A stretch of DNA of 45,371 bases, from positions 1 to 45,371 of the forward strand of contig CALWDJ010000017.1 of assembly GCA_944376655.1 (NCBI GenBank), in the 5' to 3' direction. Positions 1 through 7,080 of this stretch are shown piece after piece. Source of the stretch: an uncultured Clostridia bacterium. Its GTDB lineage: Bacteria > Bacillota > Clostridia > Oscillospirales > Acutalibacteraceae. The notes under the pieces are model-generated. The model had not been told where the DNA came from. It saw only the letters and a list, made by a program, of their open reading frames with translations, and did no database searches. Position numbers and translations under genes: made by a program. Position 1 is the first letter of the stretch, and the number at the start of each line of letters is the position of its first letter.

Positions 1-1
1 G

Positions 2-490
2 GTGCTGGCGCTGGCGGCGGCGGTCTGGCTTAATATGAAATATACCCCGACCTCGGGCAAGTATTTGGGTGAGGCGTCTTACGTGAGCGGCAGCAGCACC
101 GATGACAAAACAGTGCAGACCTCGGCGGGAGCGGACGAAAAGGAAGACTATTTCACAACGGTCAAAAAGGAGCGCGAGGAGACCCGCGAGGAAGCCAAAG
201 AGGCGATAGAGGAAACACTCGACAGCAAGAATCTGAGCGACGAGGATAAAAAATCCGCCCTTGCCAAAATCGAGGAAATGGCGGGCAGAATGGAAAGCGA
301 GACGAATATAGAAACGCTGCTCAAGGCAAAGGGCTTTGAAAAGGCGGTCGCGGTTATAGGCGACACGGGAATAAGCGTGGTCGTAAAGTCTGACGGGCTC
401 ACCTCGGCGCAGACGCTCCAGATACAGGATATCATAACATCAGAGACAAATATACAGCTTTCGGACATAAAAATCGTGCCGGTCAAATAA
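2..490 (+). CDS. spoIIIAH: Stage III sporulation protein AH (SpoIIIAH), 5'-truncated
   Basis: This is the C-terminal part of SpoIIIAH, the forespore-channel component on the mother-cell side that partners SpoIIQ in B. subtilis. The visible 162 residues begin inside the N-terminal membrane segment (Ala/Leu-rich, then WLNMKYTPT). A charged helical stretch rich in Glu and Lys follows (about residues 45-100), and then the ring-building domain (about 100-160) with the pattern GFEKAVAVIGDTG and ending SDIKIVPVK. The true start lies left of the window; the GTG at position 2 is only the first in-frame codon. In Clostridia the spoIIIA operon is commonly followed by asp23, as here. The family call is firm; the gene is incomplete only because of the window edge. 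Confidence 0.9.
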   Translation: MLALAAAVWLNMKYTPTSGKYLGEASYVSGSSTDDKTVQTSAGADEKEDYFTTVKKEREETREEAKEAIEETLDSKNLSDEDKKSALAKIEEMAGRMESETNIETLLKAKGFEKAVAVIGDTGISVVVKSDGLTSAQTLQIQDIITSETNIQLSDIKIVPVK

Positions 491-495
491 AACTG

Positions 496-523
496 TTGTG
501 TTATTAAAAAAATGTGGTATAAT
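496..523 (+). promoter_or_regulatory. SigA-type promoter for asp23
   Basis: TTGTGT (496-501), a 16-base spacer and a perfect TATAAT (518-523) lie just after the spoIIIAH stop. This gives asp23 its own vegetative promoter, separate from the sporulation operon upstream. Confidence 0.6.
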
Positions 524-559
524 AAAATAACAAGTATGTTTAACAGCGGAGGTATATCA

Positions 560-907
560 ATGGCTAACAATAAAACAGAACTGTCCGTAAATACCGAGGT
601 AATAGAAAAAATGGCGGAAATCGCCGCGAAGGAAGTTGACGGCGTAGCCGGTTTGTCAAAAAAGACCATCGATTTAAAGGGAATAGTAAAATCCAAAAAC
701 GCTTTCAAGGGCGTCAAGGTTGAAAATATCAACGGCGCTGTCGAGATAAGCGTATTTATCTGCGTGAAGCAGAACGCCCGCGTTAAGGAAGTCGCCGAAA
801 AGGTGCAGAGCAATATCAAGGAAAAGATACAGTCTATGACCGGCAACGCGGTCACACAGGTTAATGTCAACGTGGCGGACATCGAGTTTGACGGGGAAGA
901 ACAGTAA
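560..907 (+). CDS. asp23: Asp23/Gls24 family envelope stress protein
   Basis: A 115-residue Asp23/YloU-type protein. The family is cytoplasmic or membrane-associated, abundant, and linked to cell-envelope homeostasis. Characteristic stretches are VIEKMAEIAAKEVDGVAGL near residues 12-30 and EKIQSMTGNAVTQVNVNVADIEF at the C-terminus. I chose ATG 560 because AGCGGAGG lies 8-9 bases upstream; an in-frame ATG at 512 would overlap the promoter. It sits between spoIIIAH and a strong terminator, so it is probably a single-gene unit. The gene neighbours usual in Clostridia (nusB, xseA) are not here, because the next genes belong to unrelated functions. Confidence 0.88.
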   Translation: MANNKTELSVNTEVIEKMAEIAAKEVDGVAGLSKKTIDLKGIVKSKNAFKGVKVENINGAVEISVFICVKQNARVKEVAEKVQSNIKEKIQSMTGNAVTQVNVNVADIEFDGEEQ

Positions 908-915
908 TATATTTT

Positions 916-945
916 AAAGCCGGATTTTGTCCGGCTTTATTTTTG
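916..945 (+). terminator. Rho-independent terminator after asp23
   Basis: A 9-bp perfect stem AAAGCCGGA / TCCGGCTTT (916-924, 930-938) with a 5-base loop, followed by ATTTTTG. Confidence 0.88.
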
Positions 946-950
946 TAAAA

Positions 951-1000
951 ATTCGTAATTCGTAATGCGTAATGCGTAATTGAATTTGCGAGGCAGAAAA
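951..1000 (+). repeat. Dispersed repeat, copy 1 (heptamer array plus partial body)
   Basis: Tandem heptamers of the type TAATTCG/TAATGCG lead into TAATTGAATTTGCGAGGCA. The same leader and body start recur at 1201 and at 14532. This copy loses similarity shortly after the GCGAGGCA block, where the start region of the next gene begins. Confidence 0.7.
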
Positions 1001-1013
1001 TCAAGGTGACAAA

Positions 1014-1199
1014 ATGAGAAATAAGAATAATAAGCATTTGGGAATAGAGGTTGAACCGGAGCTGCACAGAAAACTTCATTATATAGCAAAATATGAGGGG
1101 CGTTCGGCAAACGGTCAGATTTTATACCTTATCAGACAGTGCATACGGGATTTCGAGGATAAAAACGGAGAGATAAAAGAAGATAAAGACGGAAATTGA
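1014..1199 (+). CDS. Small Arc-like ribbon-helix-helix protein
   Basis: A 61-residue protein with the Arc/MetJ ribbon-helix-helix pattern: a short beta strand (LGIEVEPELHRKL), helix 1, a turn (EGRSANGQ) and helix 2 (ILYLIRQCIRDFED), then a charged tail. The family binds DNA as dimers, often as a repressor or as the antitoxin of a toxin-antitoxin pair. No toxin gene is adjacent. The ribosome site is AAGGTGA at about 1003-1009. The gene is boxed between two copies of the same dispersed repeat, which suggests it moved or was captured as a unit. No clear promoter is visible. The target is unknown. Confidence 0.7.
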   Translation: MRNKNNKHLGIEVEPELHRKLHYIAKYEGRSANGQILYLIRQCIRDFEDKNGEIKEDKDGN

Positions 1200-1200
1200 A

Positions 1201-1291
1201 AAATTCGTAATGCGTAATGCGTAATGCGTAATTGAATTCGCGGGGAAAGTAAGTAAATTCTTTGAAAGACTGCGTTCGCGGCTCAAAAGAA
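1201..1291 (+). repeat. Dispersed repeat, copy 2 (fuller body)
   Basis: A heptamer array of TAATGCG leads into TAATTGAATTCGCGGGG, followed by a body ending GCGTTCGCGGCTCAAAA. This aligns with the 65-69 bp units at 14556-14770, whose bodies also run from CGCGAGGCACGG to GGTTCGCGTGCAAAA. It directly follows the stop codon of the small ribbon-helix-helix gene. Confidence 0.7.
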
Positions 1292-1987
1292 TTAAAATGA
1301 CTTTTCAAGAAAACGCTCGACGGTTTTGTTGAATTCCACGCTCGCGGTCTGCGCTATATCGTGTCCGCCCTCAATGAACACAAGACGGGCGCCGGGTATT
1401 GAATCGGCTATAAGGCGGGTATGACCGGCGGTTATCAGGTCGCGCGTGCCGGCTACAACAAGCGTGGGGCATTTAATGCTTTTAAGCTGTTCGGGCCTTA
1501 TATCGGGCTGTTTTACCATAAGGTGAAGCAGCTCGCGGCGCTTTTGCGCCTTTTTTATGAAATGCGGGAGCAGGCAGCATTTTAAATAATCCGCCCTTGC
1601 CTTAATCAGAAAAGATTTTTTAAGTCCGGCGGGGGAGAGGTTAGCGCTGTTAAGTATGAGGCTTTCCACATACTGCGGATATTTCAGCGCGAAGACAGCG
1701 GCGATGTTGCCGCCGTCCGAAAAGCCTAAAATATGCGCTTTTTCAATACCGAGGGAGCAAAGCAGGCTTTTAAGGTCATCGGCAAAGGTGTCAAAGGTAA
1801 ACGGCTCTGTTCCGCGCGGCGACCTGCCGTGACCCCTCGTGTCAGGCGTTATGACGCGGTATTTTGAGGCGAAGAAATCAATCTGATTCTTGAAAAAACC
1901 GCCGTCCTCACCGTTGCCGTGCAGTAGCACAAGCGGAGTGCCGTAGCCCTTTTCCGAAAAATAAAGCTTTACGGACATTCCGCTCAC
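1292..1987 (-). CDS. Alpha/beta-fold hydrolase
   Basis: A 231-residue alpha/beta hydrolase. Visible landmarks are the oxyanion-hole motif VLLHGNGEDG (about residues 20-29), the nucleophile elbow GFSDGG (about 87-92), the acid in VAGTRDLI (about 177-184) and the catalytic His in EGGHDIA (about 207-213). The strand order and length fit small esterase or haloperoxidase-type hydrolases. The substrate cannot be read from the sequence. Its ATG overlaps the end of the DtxR-like regulator gene by four bases, so the two are co-transcribed and probably translationally coupled. There is no signal peptide, so it acts in the cytoplasm. Confidence 0.85.
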   Translation of the reverse strand: MSGMSVKLYFSEKGYGTPLVLLHGNGEDGGFFKNQIDFFASKYRVITPDTRGHGRSPRGTEPFTFDTFADDLKSLLCSLGIEKAHILGFSDGGNIAAVFALKYPQYVESLILNSANLSPAGLKKSFLIKARADYLKCCLLPHFIKKAQKRRELLHLMVKQPDIRPEQLKSIKCPTLVVAGTRDLITAGHTRLIADSIPGARLVFIEGGHDIAQTASVEFNKTVERFLEKSF

Positions 1988-2352
1988 TCCTTTTTATTTA
2001 TATGACGCTTTATCGCCTCAAAGGTTTCGTCGCTTATTATATGCTCGATTTTGCAGGCGTCCTCCTCGGCGGTATCCGGGGAAACGCCGAGCTTTCTGAA
2101 CATATCAGACAGCACGCGGTGCCGCTCGTAAACCTGCTCGGCTTTTTTCCTGCCCTTTGCGGTAAGGGTAATGTGACCGGCGGGGTCTGTTTCAATATAT
2201 CCGCCGTCCTTTAAAAGCCCCACCGCGCGGCTGACGCTCGGCTTTGAGAAGCCCATTTCGGCGCTTATGTCAACAGAGCGGACAAAAGGATTTTTACGGC
2301 TTAAAACAAGTATTGTCTCAAGATACATTTCGCCCGATTCCAAAAGCTGCAT
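1984..2352 (-). CDS. DtxR/MntR family metal-dependent repressor
   Basis: A 122-residue regulator with an N-terminal winged helix (about residues 5-70) and the DtxR metal-binding/dimerisation domain, but no SH3-like third domain. Candidate primary-site ligands line up with DtxR rather than with B. subtilis MntR: Met9 in GEMYLE (DtxR Met10), then Cys100, Glu103 and His104 in EEDACKIEHIIS (DtxR Cys102, Glu105, His106). His78 matches an ancillary-site ligand. This suggests ferrous iron as the natural effector, although related proteins can respond to manganese. The gene leads a two-gene unit with the hydrolase. The ribosome site GGAGGG precedes its ATG. Confidence 0.83.
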   Translation of the reverse strand: MQLLESGEMYLETILVLSRKNPFVRSVDISAEMGFSKPSVSRAVGLLKDGGYIETDPAGHITLTAKGRKKAEQVYERHRVLSDMFRKLGVSPDTAEEDACKIEHIISDETFEAIKRHINKKE

Positions 2353-2378
2353 TTCTTATCCCTCCCGGCTTTTTTAAC

Positions 2379-2407
2379 ATTGTAGCACAAAAATATTCTT
2401 TTAACAA
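2379..2407 (-). promoter_or_regulatory. SigA-type promoter for the DtxR-like regulator
   Basis: On the minus strand: TTGTTA (2402-2407), a 17-base spacer and TACAAT (2379-2384), about 30 bases before the start codon. Confidence 0.7.
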
Positions 2408-2487
2408 GCGACTAAGACGGCTTATACAAAATGTTTACGAAAAATTTACCGTTTTTAATGGTCAGATATAAAAGCAGTCCCGCTTTT

Positions 2488-2518
2488 GTCATAAATCTGT
2501 CCGCCGCGGCATATGCTT
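2488..2518 (+). promoter_or_regulatory. Possible SigE-type promoter for spoIVA
   Basis: GTCATAAAT (2488-2496), 13 bases, then CATATGCTT (2510-2518). This resembles the SigE pattern (ATA-containing -35 and CATACAnT-like -10) seen in front of B. subtilis spoIVA. The leader would be about 30 bases. The match is imperfect and rests on expectation as well as sequence. Confidence 0.4.
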
Positions 2519-2553
2519 TACCAAAAGACAGTTGAATGTATGGAGGAAGCATT

Positions 2554-4032
2554 ATGACAAACGCAAGCATATACAGGGATATCGCCGCGCGCACCGGCGG
2601 AGATATTTATATCGGCATAGTAGGGCCCGTAAGAACCGGAAAATCCACATTTATAAAGCAGTTTATGGATAAACTCGTACTGCCGAATATCTCAGGCGAC
2701 TACCAGAAGGAGCGCGCCAACGACGAGCTGCCGCAGTCCTCCTCCGGAAGAACAATAATGACCACCGAGCCGAAGTTCATACCCGAAAAGGGCGTTCAGA
2801 TAAATATAGACGATTCTGCCTCGATGAATGTGCGGCTTATTGACTGCGTTGGGTATATTGTGCCGAGCGCTCTCGGTTACATAGAGGGCGATCAGCCCCG
2901 TATGGTTATGACGCCGTGGTTCGATGAGCCGGTACCCTTCAATATGGCGGCGGAAATAGGCACCAGAAAGGTCATAAACGAGCATTCAACAATAGGACTT
3001 GTGATAACGACCGACGGCAGTATAAGCGATATTCCGAGAAGCGAGTACGAGGAAGCCGAGGAACGGGTGATAGATGAGCTTAAGGCTATAAACAAGCCGT
3101 TTGTCATACTGCTCAACTGTATGTACCCCGAGACCGAGGAGGCGGCGGCAACCGCGGCAAGACTTACCGAAAAATACGGTATTCCGGTTCAGCCGGTAAA
3201 CTGCCTTGAGCTTACCGAGGACGATATAAAGGGGATAATCTCCCGCGTGCTGTTTGAGTTCCCGATAAAGGAAATCTGCATAAACTTCCCGCGCTGGATA
3301 AACTCGCTGCCGCTTGACCACTGGCTGAGAAACGACCTTATTACCTCTATAAAGGAGTCGGCTTCGGGGCTTTGCCATATAAGGGATATCTACCGCTTTG
3401 AAACGGCGTTTTCGGACAGCGAGAATGTGGACGGAGCGGAGGTGGAGAGCATTGACCTCGGCACCGGAAGCGCCTCGGTGATGATAAAGATAGGCAGCGC
3501 GCTGTTCTACAAGGTGCTTGCCGAAACCACCGGTCTTGTCATAAACGACGAGCAGGAGCTTATGGAAAACATAAGAGAGCTTGCCGCTATGAAGAAGGAA
3601 TACACGAAGGTCAAGGGCGCGCTCGACGAGGTCGAGGCCACCGGCTACGGCATAATAATGCCCGAGATAGAGGATTTAAAGCTCGAGGAGCCGGAAATTA
3701 TGAAGCAGGGCGGACGCTACGGGGTAAGGCTCCGCGCGTCGGCGCCGTCGATACACCTTATGAAGGCGGATATAACCACCGAGGTAAGCCCGATAGTCGG
3801 CAGCGAGAAGCAGTCGGAAGACCTTGTCATGTATCTGCTGAGCGAATTTGAGGAGGATCCGGTCAAGATATGGGACTCAAATATTTTCGGAAAGTCTCTG
3901 CACGAGCTTGTAAACGAGGGACTGCACACAAAGCTGTCCCGTATGCCGGCTGACGCGAGAATGAGGATACAGGAAACCATAGAGCGGGTAATAAACGAGG
4001 GCTGCAACGGACTTGTATGTATAATACTCTGA
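2554..4032 (+). CDS. spoIVA: Stage IV sporulation protein A (SpoIVA), coat-basement ATPase
   Basis: A 492-residue SpoIVA, the mother-cell ATPase that polymerises into the basement layer of the spore coat. It matches the family over its whole length: Walker A GPVRTGKST (residues 24-32), DELPQSSSGRTIMTTEPKF in the sensor region, VRLIDCVGY (Walker B/G3-like), EIGTRKVINEHSTIGLVITTDG, and the conserved C-terminus ending GCNGLVCIIL. ATG 2554 is chosen because GGAGGAAGC lies just upstream; an earlier in-frame ATG at 2536 lacks a ribosome site. It is a single-gene unit with its own terminator. Nothing looks truncated, so the organism very likely makes endospores. Confidence 0.97.
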   Translation: MTNASIYRDIAARTGGDIYIGIVGPVRTGKSTFIKQFMDKLVLPNISGDYQKERANDELPQSSSGRTIMTTEPKFIPEKGVQINIDDSASMNVRLIDCVGYIVPSALGYIEGDQPRMVMTPWFDEPVPFNMAAEIGTRKVINEHSTIGLVITTDGSISDIPRSEYEEAEERVIDELKAINKPFVILLNCMYPETEEAAATAARLTEKYGIPVQPVNCLELTEDDIKGIISRVLFEFPIKEICINFPRWINSLPLDHWLRNDLITSIKESASGLCHIRDIYRFETAFSDSENVDGAEVESIDLGTGSASVMIKIGSALFYKVLAETTGLVINDEQELMENIRELAAMKKEYTKVKGALDEVEATGYGIIMPEIEDLKLEEPEIMKQGGRYGVRLRASAPSIHLMKADITTEVSPIVGSEKQSEDLVMYLLSEFEEDPVKIWDSNIFGKSLHELVNEGLHTKLSRMPADARMRIQETIERVINEGCNGLVCIIL

Positions 4033-4050
4033 TAAAATTTTAAAAAATTC

Positions 4051-4099
4051 AATTCCGCAGAAGGATTATTTGTGCTATAATAATTCTGCGGAATTTTTT
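4051..4099 (+). terminator. Terminator after spoIVA with long loop
   Basis: An 11-bp perfect stem AATTCCGCAGA / TCTGCGGAATT (4051-4061, 4085-4095) followed by TTTT. The 23-base loop carries TATAAT (4076-4081), which with TTCCGC 17 bases upstream could also be a weak promoter for the next gene. Confidence 0.75.
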
Positions 4100-4134
4100 G
4101 TTGATAAATTTTGAGGCGCAAAAGCGGGGATAAA

Positions 4135-4392
4135 ATGAAATCAAGAAAGCAGGAATACGGAAACCGCAATATGGTGGGCAGGAATATTGAGCTTTTAAGA
4201 AAACGGAAAAATATCTCGCAGAAGGATTTTATTTCAAAAATTCAGGTTATGGGGATTGATATTAACCCGACAAGCTATTCAAAGCTCGAGGGTCAGCTGC
4301 GGCTTGCGACCGATAAGGAAATATATGTTATCGCGAAAATTCTTGAGGTTCCGGTCGGTGAGCTTTTTGAAGAGCCTGAAAATCAGAAATAA
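4135..4392 (+). CDS. XRE/Cro-type helix-turn-helix regulator
   Basis: An 85-residue protein with one Cro/C1-type helix-turn-helix: IELLRKRKNISQKDFISKIQ (helices 1-2), then INPTSYSKLEGQLRLATDKE (recognition helix and beyond) and LEVPVGELFEEPE at the end. Such single-domain proteins are usually repressors of nearby or phage-derived genes. ATG 4135 has GCGGGGA five bases upstream; an alternative TTG at 4111 lacks one. It stands alone between two terminators, directly before the Bce-type module. Whether it controls that module cannot be told from sequence. Confidence 0.8.
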   Translation: MKSRKQEYGNRNMVGRNIELLRKRKNISQKDFISKIQVMGIDINPTSYSKLEGQLRLATDKEIYVIAKILEVPVGELFEEPENQK

Positions 4393-4431
4393 AGTAAGGT
4401 TTAAGCAATATCGAAATAAGGAAACAGCCAG

Positions 4432-4460
4432 ACGCGCCGCTTTGCCGGCGCGTTTGTTTT
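4432..4460 (+). terminator. Rho-independent terminator
   Basis: Stem ACGCGCCG / CGGCGCGT (4432-4439, 4446-4453), six-base loop, then TTGTTTT. It ends the XRE gene transcript. Confidence 0.8.
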
Positions 4461-4463
4461 ATA

Positions 4464-4492
4464 TTGTGTTTTTCGCGCGGATAGAGTATAAT
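4464..4492 (+). promoter_or_regulatory. SigA-type promoter for the bceRS-like genes
   Basis: TTGTGT (4464-4469), a 17-base spacer and TATAAT (4487-4492). The -35 box is only a few bases past the preceding terminator. Confidence 0.7.
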
Positions 4493-4527
4493 ACAGAAAA
4501 CGAAAAACGGATACGGGGTGAAGAAAT

Positions 4528-5199
4528 ATGTACCGGATTTTAATAGCGGAGGACGATCCCTTGATTTCCTCCGCCGTGGAAAAACAGCTTAAGGAATGGG
4601 GACTTGACGCCCGCTGCGTAAAGGATTTCAAAAACGTGCTGGCCGAATTTTCGGATTACGCGCCGCAGCTTGTGCTGCTTGATATTTCTCTGCCCTTCTT
4701 CAACGGGTATTACTGGTGCGGCGAGATAAGAAAGGTGTCGGGAACGCCGATAATATTTATTTCCTCCGCCTCTGATAATATGAATATCATAATGGCGATG
4801 AATATGGGAGCCGACGATTTTATAGCCAAGCCGTTTGATATGAGCGTGCTTACCGCGAAAATACAGGCGCTGCTAAGACGTACCTACGATTACGCGCAGT
4901 CGGTTCCGGTGCTGGAGCACAGGGGCGCGCTGCTCAATACCGGCAGCGGTACGCTGACCTACGGCGGCGGGGTTATAGAGCTTACCAAGAACGAGCACCG
5001 CATACTTCTCGCCCTGATGCAGAGCAAGGGGAAAACGGTGAGCCGCGAGAAGCTGATGGAGAAGCTGTGGGAGACCGACAGCTTTGTGGACGAAAACACT
5101 TTGACGGTAAATGTGAACCGCCTGAGAAAAAAGCTGGACGCGGCGGGGCTTGACGGATTTATCACAACAAAATTCGGCGAAGGGTATCTTATAGAATAG
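4528..5199 (+). CDS. bceR: BceR-like OmpR-family response regulator
   Basis: A 223-residue response regulator. The receiver domain (about 1-118) has the acidic pair ED at residues 8-9, phospho-acceptor Asp52 in LLDISLP and the conserved Lys in AKPFD. The C-terminal winged helix (about 130-223) has ELTKNEHRILLALM and VNVNRLRKKL. The partner is the intramembrane-sensing kinase 12 bases downstream. Together with the adjacent ABC transporter this forms a Bce module, which in Firmicutes detects and resists cell-wall-active antimicrobial peptides such as bacitracin or lantibiotics. A matching operator lies in front of the transporter genes. The name denotes the family; the peptide recognised is unknown. 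Confidence 0.88.
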   Translation: MYRILIAEDDPLISSAVEKQLKEWGLDARCVKDFKNVLAEFSDYAPQLVLLDISLPFFNGYYWCGEIRKVSGTPIIFISSASDNMNIIMAMNMGADDFIAKPFDMSVLTAKIQALLRRTYDYAQSVPVLEHRGALLNTGSGTLTYGGGVIELTKNEHRILLALMQSKGKTVSREKLMEKLWETDSFVDENTLTVNVNRLRKKLDAAGLDGFITTKFGEGYLIE

Positions 5200-5211
5200 G
5201 GAGAGACGCAA

Positions 5212-6198
5212 GTGGAGCTTTTGAGAATGTATGTAAAGCAGAGAAAAAGCGGGCTGTTGATGTTCGCCTTGTTTTCCGCCGTATTTCTTGTGACCTTTTA
5301 CCTTTATGAGCTGCCTGCCGCGGCGGTGGGGTATCCGGTGGTTATATGCGCCGTGCTGTCGTTTGTGTTCTTTGCCGCCGATTTTTGCAGAACCGTGAAA
5401 AAGCACCGCCGGCTTTCCGAGATAAGCCGTATGACGGCGGAGACCATGGAGCATTTTCCGGAGGCACGCAGTCAGGACGACGAGGATTACCGCGCTGTAA
5501 TAGAGGCTCTGCGGCGGGAGCATAAGGATACCGTAACGCAGATGGCGCTGCGTTATCAGGACACGGTGGAATACTACACCGTATGGGCACACCAGATAAA
5601 AACGCCGATTGCCGCAATGCGGCTGATACTCGGCGGCGAGGACACGCCCGTTTCAAGACAGCTTTCAGAGGAGCTCAGGCGGATAGAGCAGTACGCGGAA
5701 ATGGTGCTCGCCTTTATAAGGCTTGATTCGGGCACAAGCGATTATGTTTTCAGGGAGCAGGAGCTTGACCCTCTTATAAAAGAATCGGTAAAGAAATTTT
5801 CCGGACTGTTTATAAGAAAAAAGCTGCGCCTTTGCTATGAGCCGACCGGCGCTACGGTGCTTACCGATGAAAAATGGCTTTCGTTTGTTATTGAGCAGCT
5901 GCTATCGAACGCGCTGAAATATACAAACGAGGGCTCAATTACAATAGTGCTTGAGGAAAACAGGACTCTTTGTATAAAGGATACCGGAATAGGCATCGCG
6001 CCGGAGGATCTGCCGCGCGTGTTTGAAAAAAGCTACACCGGATATAACGGACGGGCGGACAAAAAGGCGAGCGGGATAGGACTGTACCTGTGCAAGCGTA
6101 TATGCGACGGTCTCGGCCATAAAATAAGCATTTCATCATCGGAGAGCGGCACCGAGGTGCGAATCTGCCTTGCGAGGGATAACGTAAAAACCGAATAA
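5212..6198 (+). CDS. bceS: BceS-like intramembrane-sensing histidine kinase
   Basis: A 328-residue kinase with two N-terminal membrane helices (about 14-32 and 38-58) separated by only a few residues. It therefore has no extracellular sensor and must receive its signal from the transporter, as in the BceS family. The H box is WAHQIKTPIAAM with His127. The ATP-binding region shows N box LLSNALKYTNEG, G1 DTGIGI and G2 ASGIGLYLCK. GTG 5212 is preceded by GGGAGAG. It overlaps nothing and is co-transcribed with the regulator. The transporter genes follow after a 117-base gap holding the operator and their own promoter. Confidence 0.88.
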   Translation: MELLRMYVKQRKSGLLMFALFSAVFLVTFYLYELPAAAVGYPVVICAVLSFVFFAADFCRTVKKHRRLSEISRMTAETMEHFPEARSQDDEDYRAVIEALRREHKDTVTQMALRYQDTVEYYTVWAHQIKTPIAAMRLILGGEDTPVSRQLSEELRRIEQYAEMVLAFIRLDSGTSDYVFREQELDPLIKESVKKFSGLFIRKKLRLCYEPTGATVLTDEKWLSFVIEQLLSNALKYTNEGSITIVLEENRTLCIKDTGIGIAPEDLPRVFEKSYTGYNGRADKKASGIGLYLCKRICDGLGHKISISSSESGTEVRICLARDNVKTE

Positions 6199-6206
6199 TT
6201 TTCTGA

Positions 6207-6226
6207 TTCTTACAAAAATGTAAGAA
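6207..6226 (+). promoter_or_regulatory. BceR-type operator in front of the transporter genes
   Basis: A perfect inverted repeat, TTCTTACA-AAAA-TGTAAGAA. Its core TTACA-N4-TGTAA fits the published Bce-type consensus TNACA-N4-TGTAA exactly. A further half site TGTAAG lies 21 bases downstream (6240-6245), on the same helix face. A candidate -10 TACAAT is at 6278-6283, with only a weak -35 (TGGCGT), as expected for a promoter that needs the activator. Confidence 0.8.
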
Positions 6227-6315
6227 ATGAGGCGGGAAATGTAAGCCGGAACGATGGCGTCGCATTTCCCTTTTTGTTACAATGTATACACTGAAAACAA
6301 AAAGGAGATTTTACG

Positions 6316-7080
6316 ATGAGTATTCTTGAGGTCGACGCCGTAAAGAAAATATATACTACCCGCTTCGGCGGAAATCCGGTGCAGGCGCTTTCAAATGTCA
6401 GTTTCAAGGTAGAGGAGGGCGAATACGTCGCGATTATGGGCGAATCCGGGTCAGGCAAGACCACGCTTTTGAATATTTTAGCGGCGCTTGACAGACCCAC
6501 AGCCGGAAATATCCGGCTTGACGGTCGGGAGCTTTCGGGCATAAAGGAATCGCAAATGGCGGCGTTCAGAAGAGATAACCTCGGTTTTGTGTTTCAGGAG
6601 TTCAACCTGCTTGATACCTTTTCTCTTGAGGACAATATTTATCTGCCGCTGGTGCTGGCGGGGAAATCGCCGTCGGAAATGAAAAGCCGGCTTGAGCCGA
6701 TAGCCGAACAGCTTCATATAACGAAGCTGCTTAAAAAATATCCGTATGAGGTTTCGGGCGGACAAAAGCAGCGCGCGGCGGTGGCGCGCGCCCTTATAAC
6801 CTCGCCGCGGCTTATTCTTGCCGACGAACCGACCGGCGCGCTCGACTCAAAATCAACAGACGAGCTGCTTTGTATGTTTGAGGAGATAAACCGCAAAGGA
6901 CAGACTATTCTTATGGTCACCCATTCAGTTAAGGCGGCGAGCCACGCGGGGCGTGTGCTGTTTATAAAGGACGGAGAGGTATACCATCAGATATATAGAG
7001 GCGGCTGTACGGAAAACGAGTTTTACCAGAAAATTTCCGACACGCTGACCGTACTCGCGGCGGGCGGTGAGCGGTTATGA
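6316..7080 (+). CDS. bceA: BceA-like ABC transporter ATP-binding protein
   Basis: A 254-residue nucleotide-binding subunit. Walker A is GESGSGKT (42-49), Q loop FVFQEFN, signature VSGGQKQ (146-152), Walker B LILADE (166-171) and switch His in VTHS. The insert-free length and the ALDRPT and FQEFNLLDTFSLEDN stretches are typical of the peptide-7 exporter/BceA group. GGAG precedes ATG 6316. It overlaps the permease gene by four bases (ATGA), so the two subunits are made together. The complex would free membrane targets from antimicrobial peptides and signal flux to the kinase. Confidence 0.9.
   Translation: MSILEVDAVKKIYTTRFGGNPVQALSNVSFKVEEGEYVAIMGESGSGKTTLLNILAALDRPTAGNIRLDGRELSGIKESQMAAFRRDNLGFVFQEFNLLDTFSLEDNIYLPLVLAGKSPSEMKSRLEPIAEQLHITKLLKKYPYEVSGGQKQRAAVARALITSPRLILADEPTGALDSKSTDELLCMFEEINRKGQTILMVTHSVKAASHAGRVLFIKDGEVYHQIYRGGCTENEFYQKISDTLTVLAAGGERL

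Noticed and set aside
148-882. A 244-codon minus-strand frame.
   Set aside because: It is antisense to spoIIIAH and asp23 and rich in Ser/Leu/Phe runs, a typical reverse-strand shadow.
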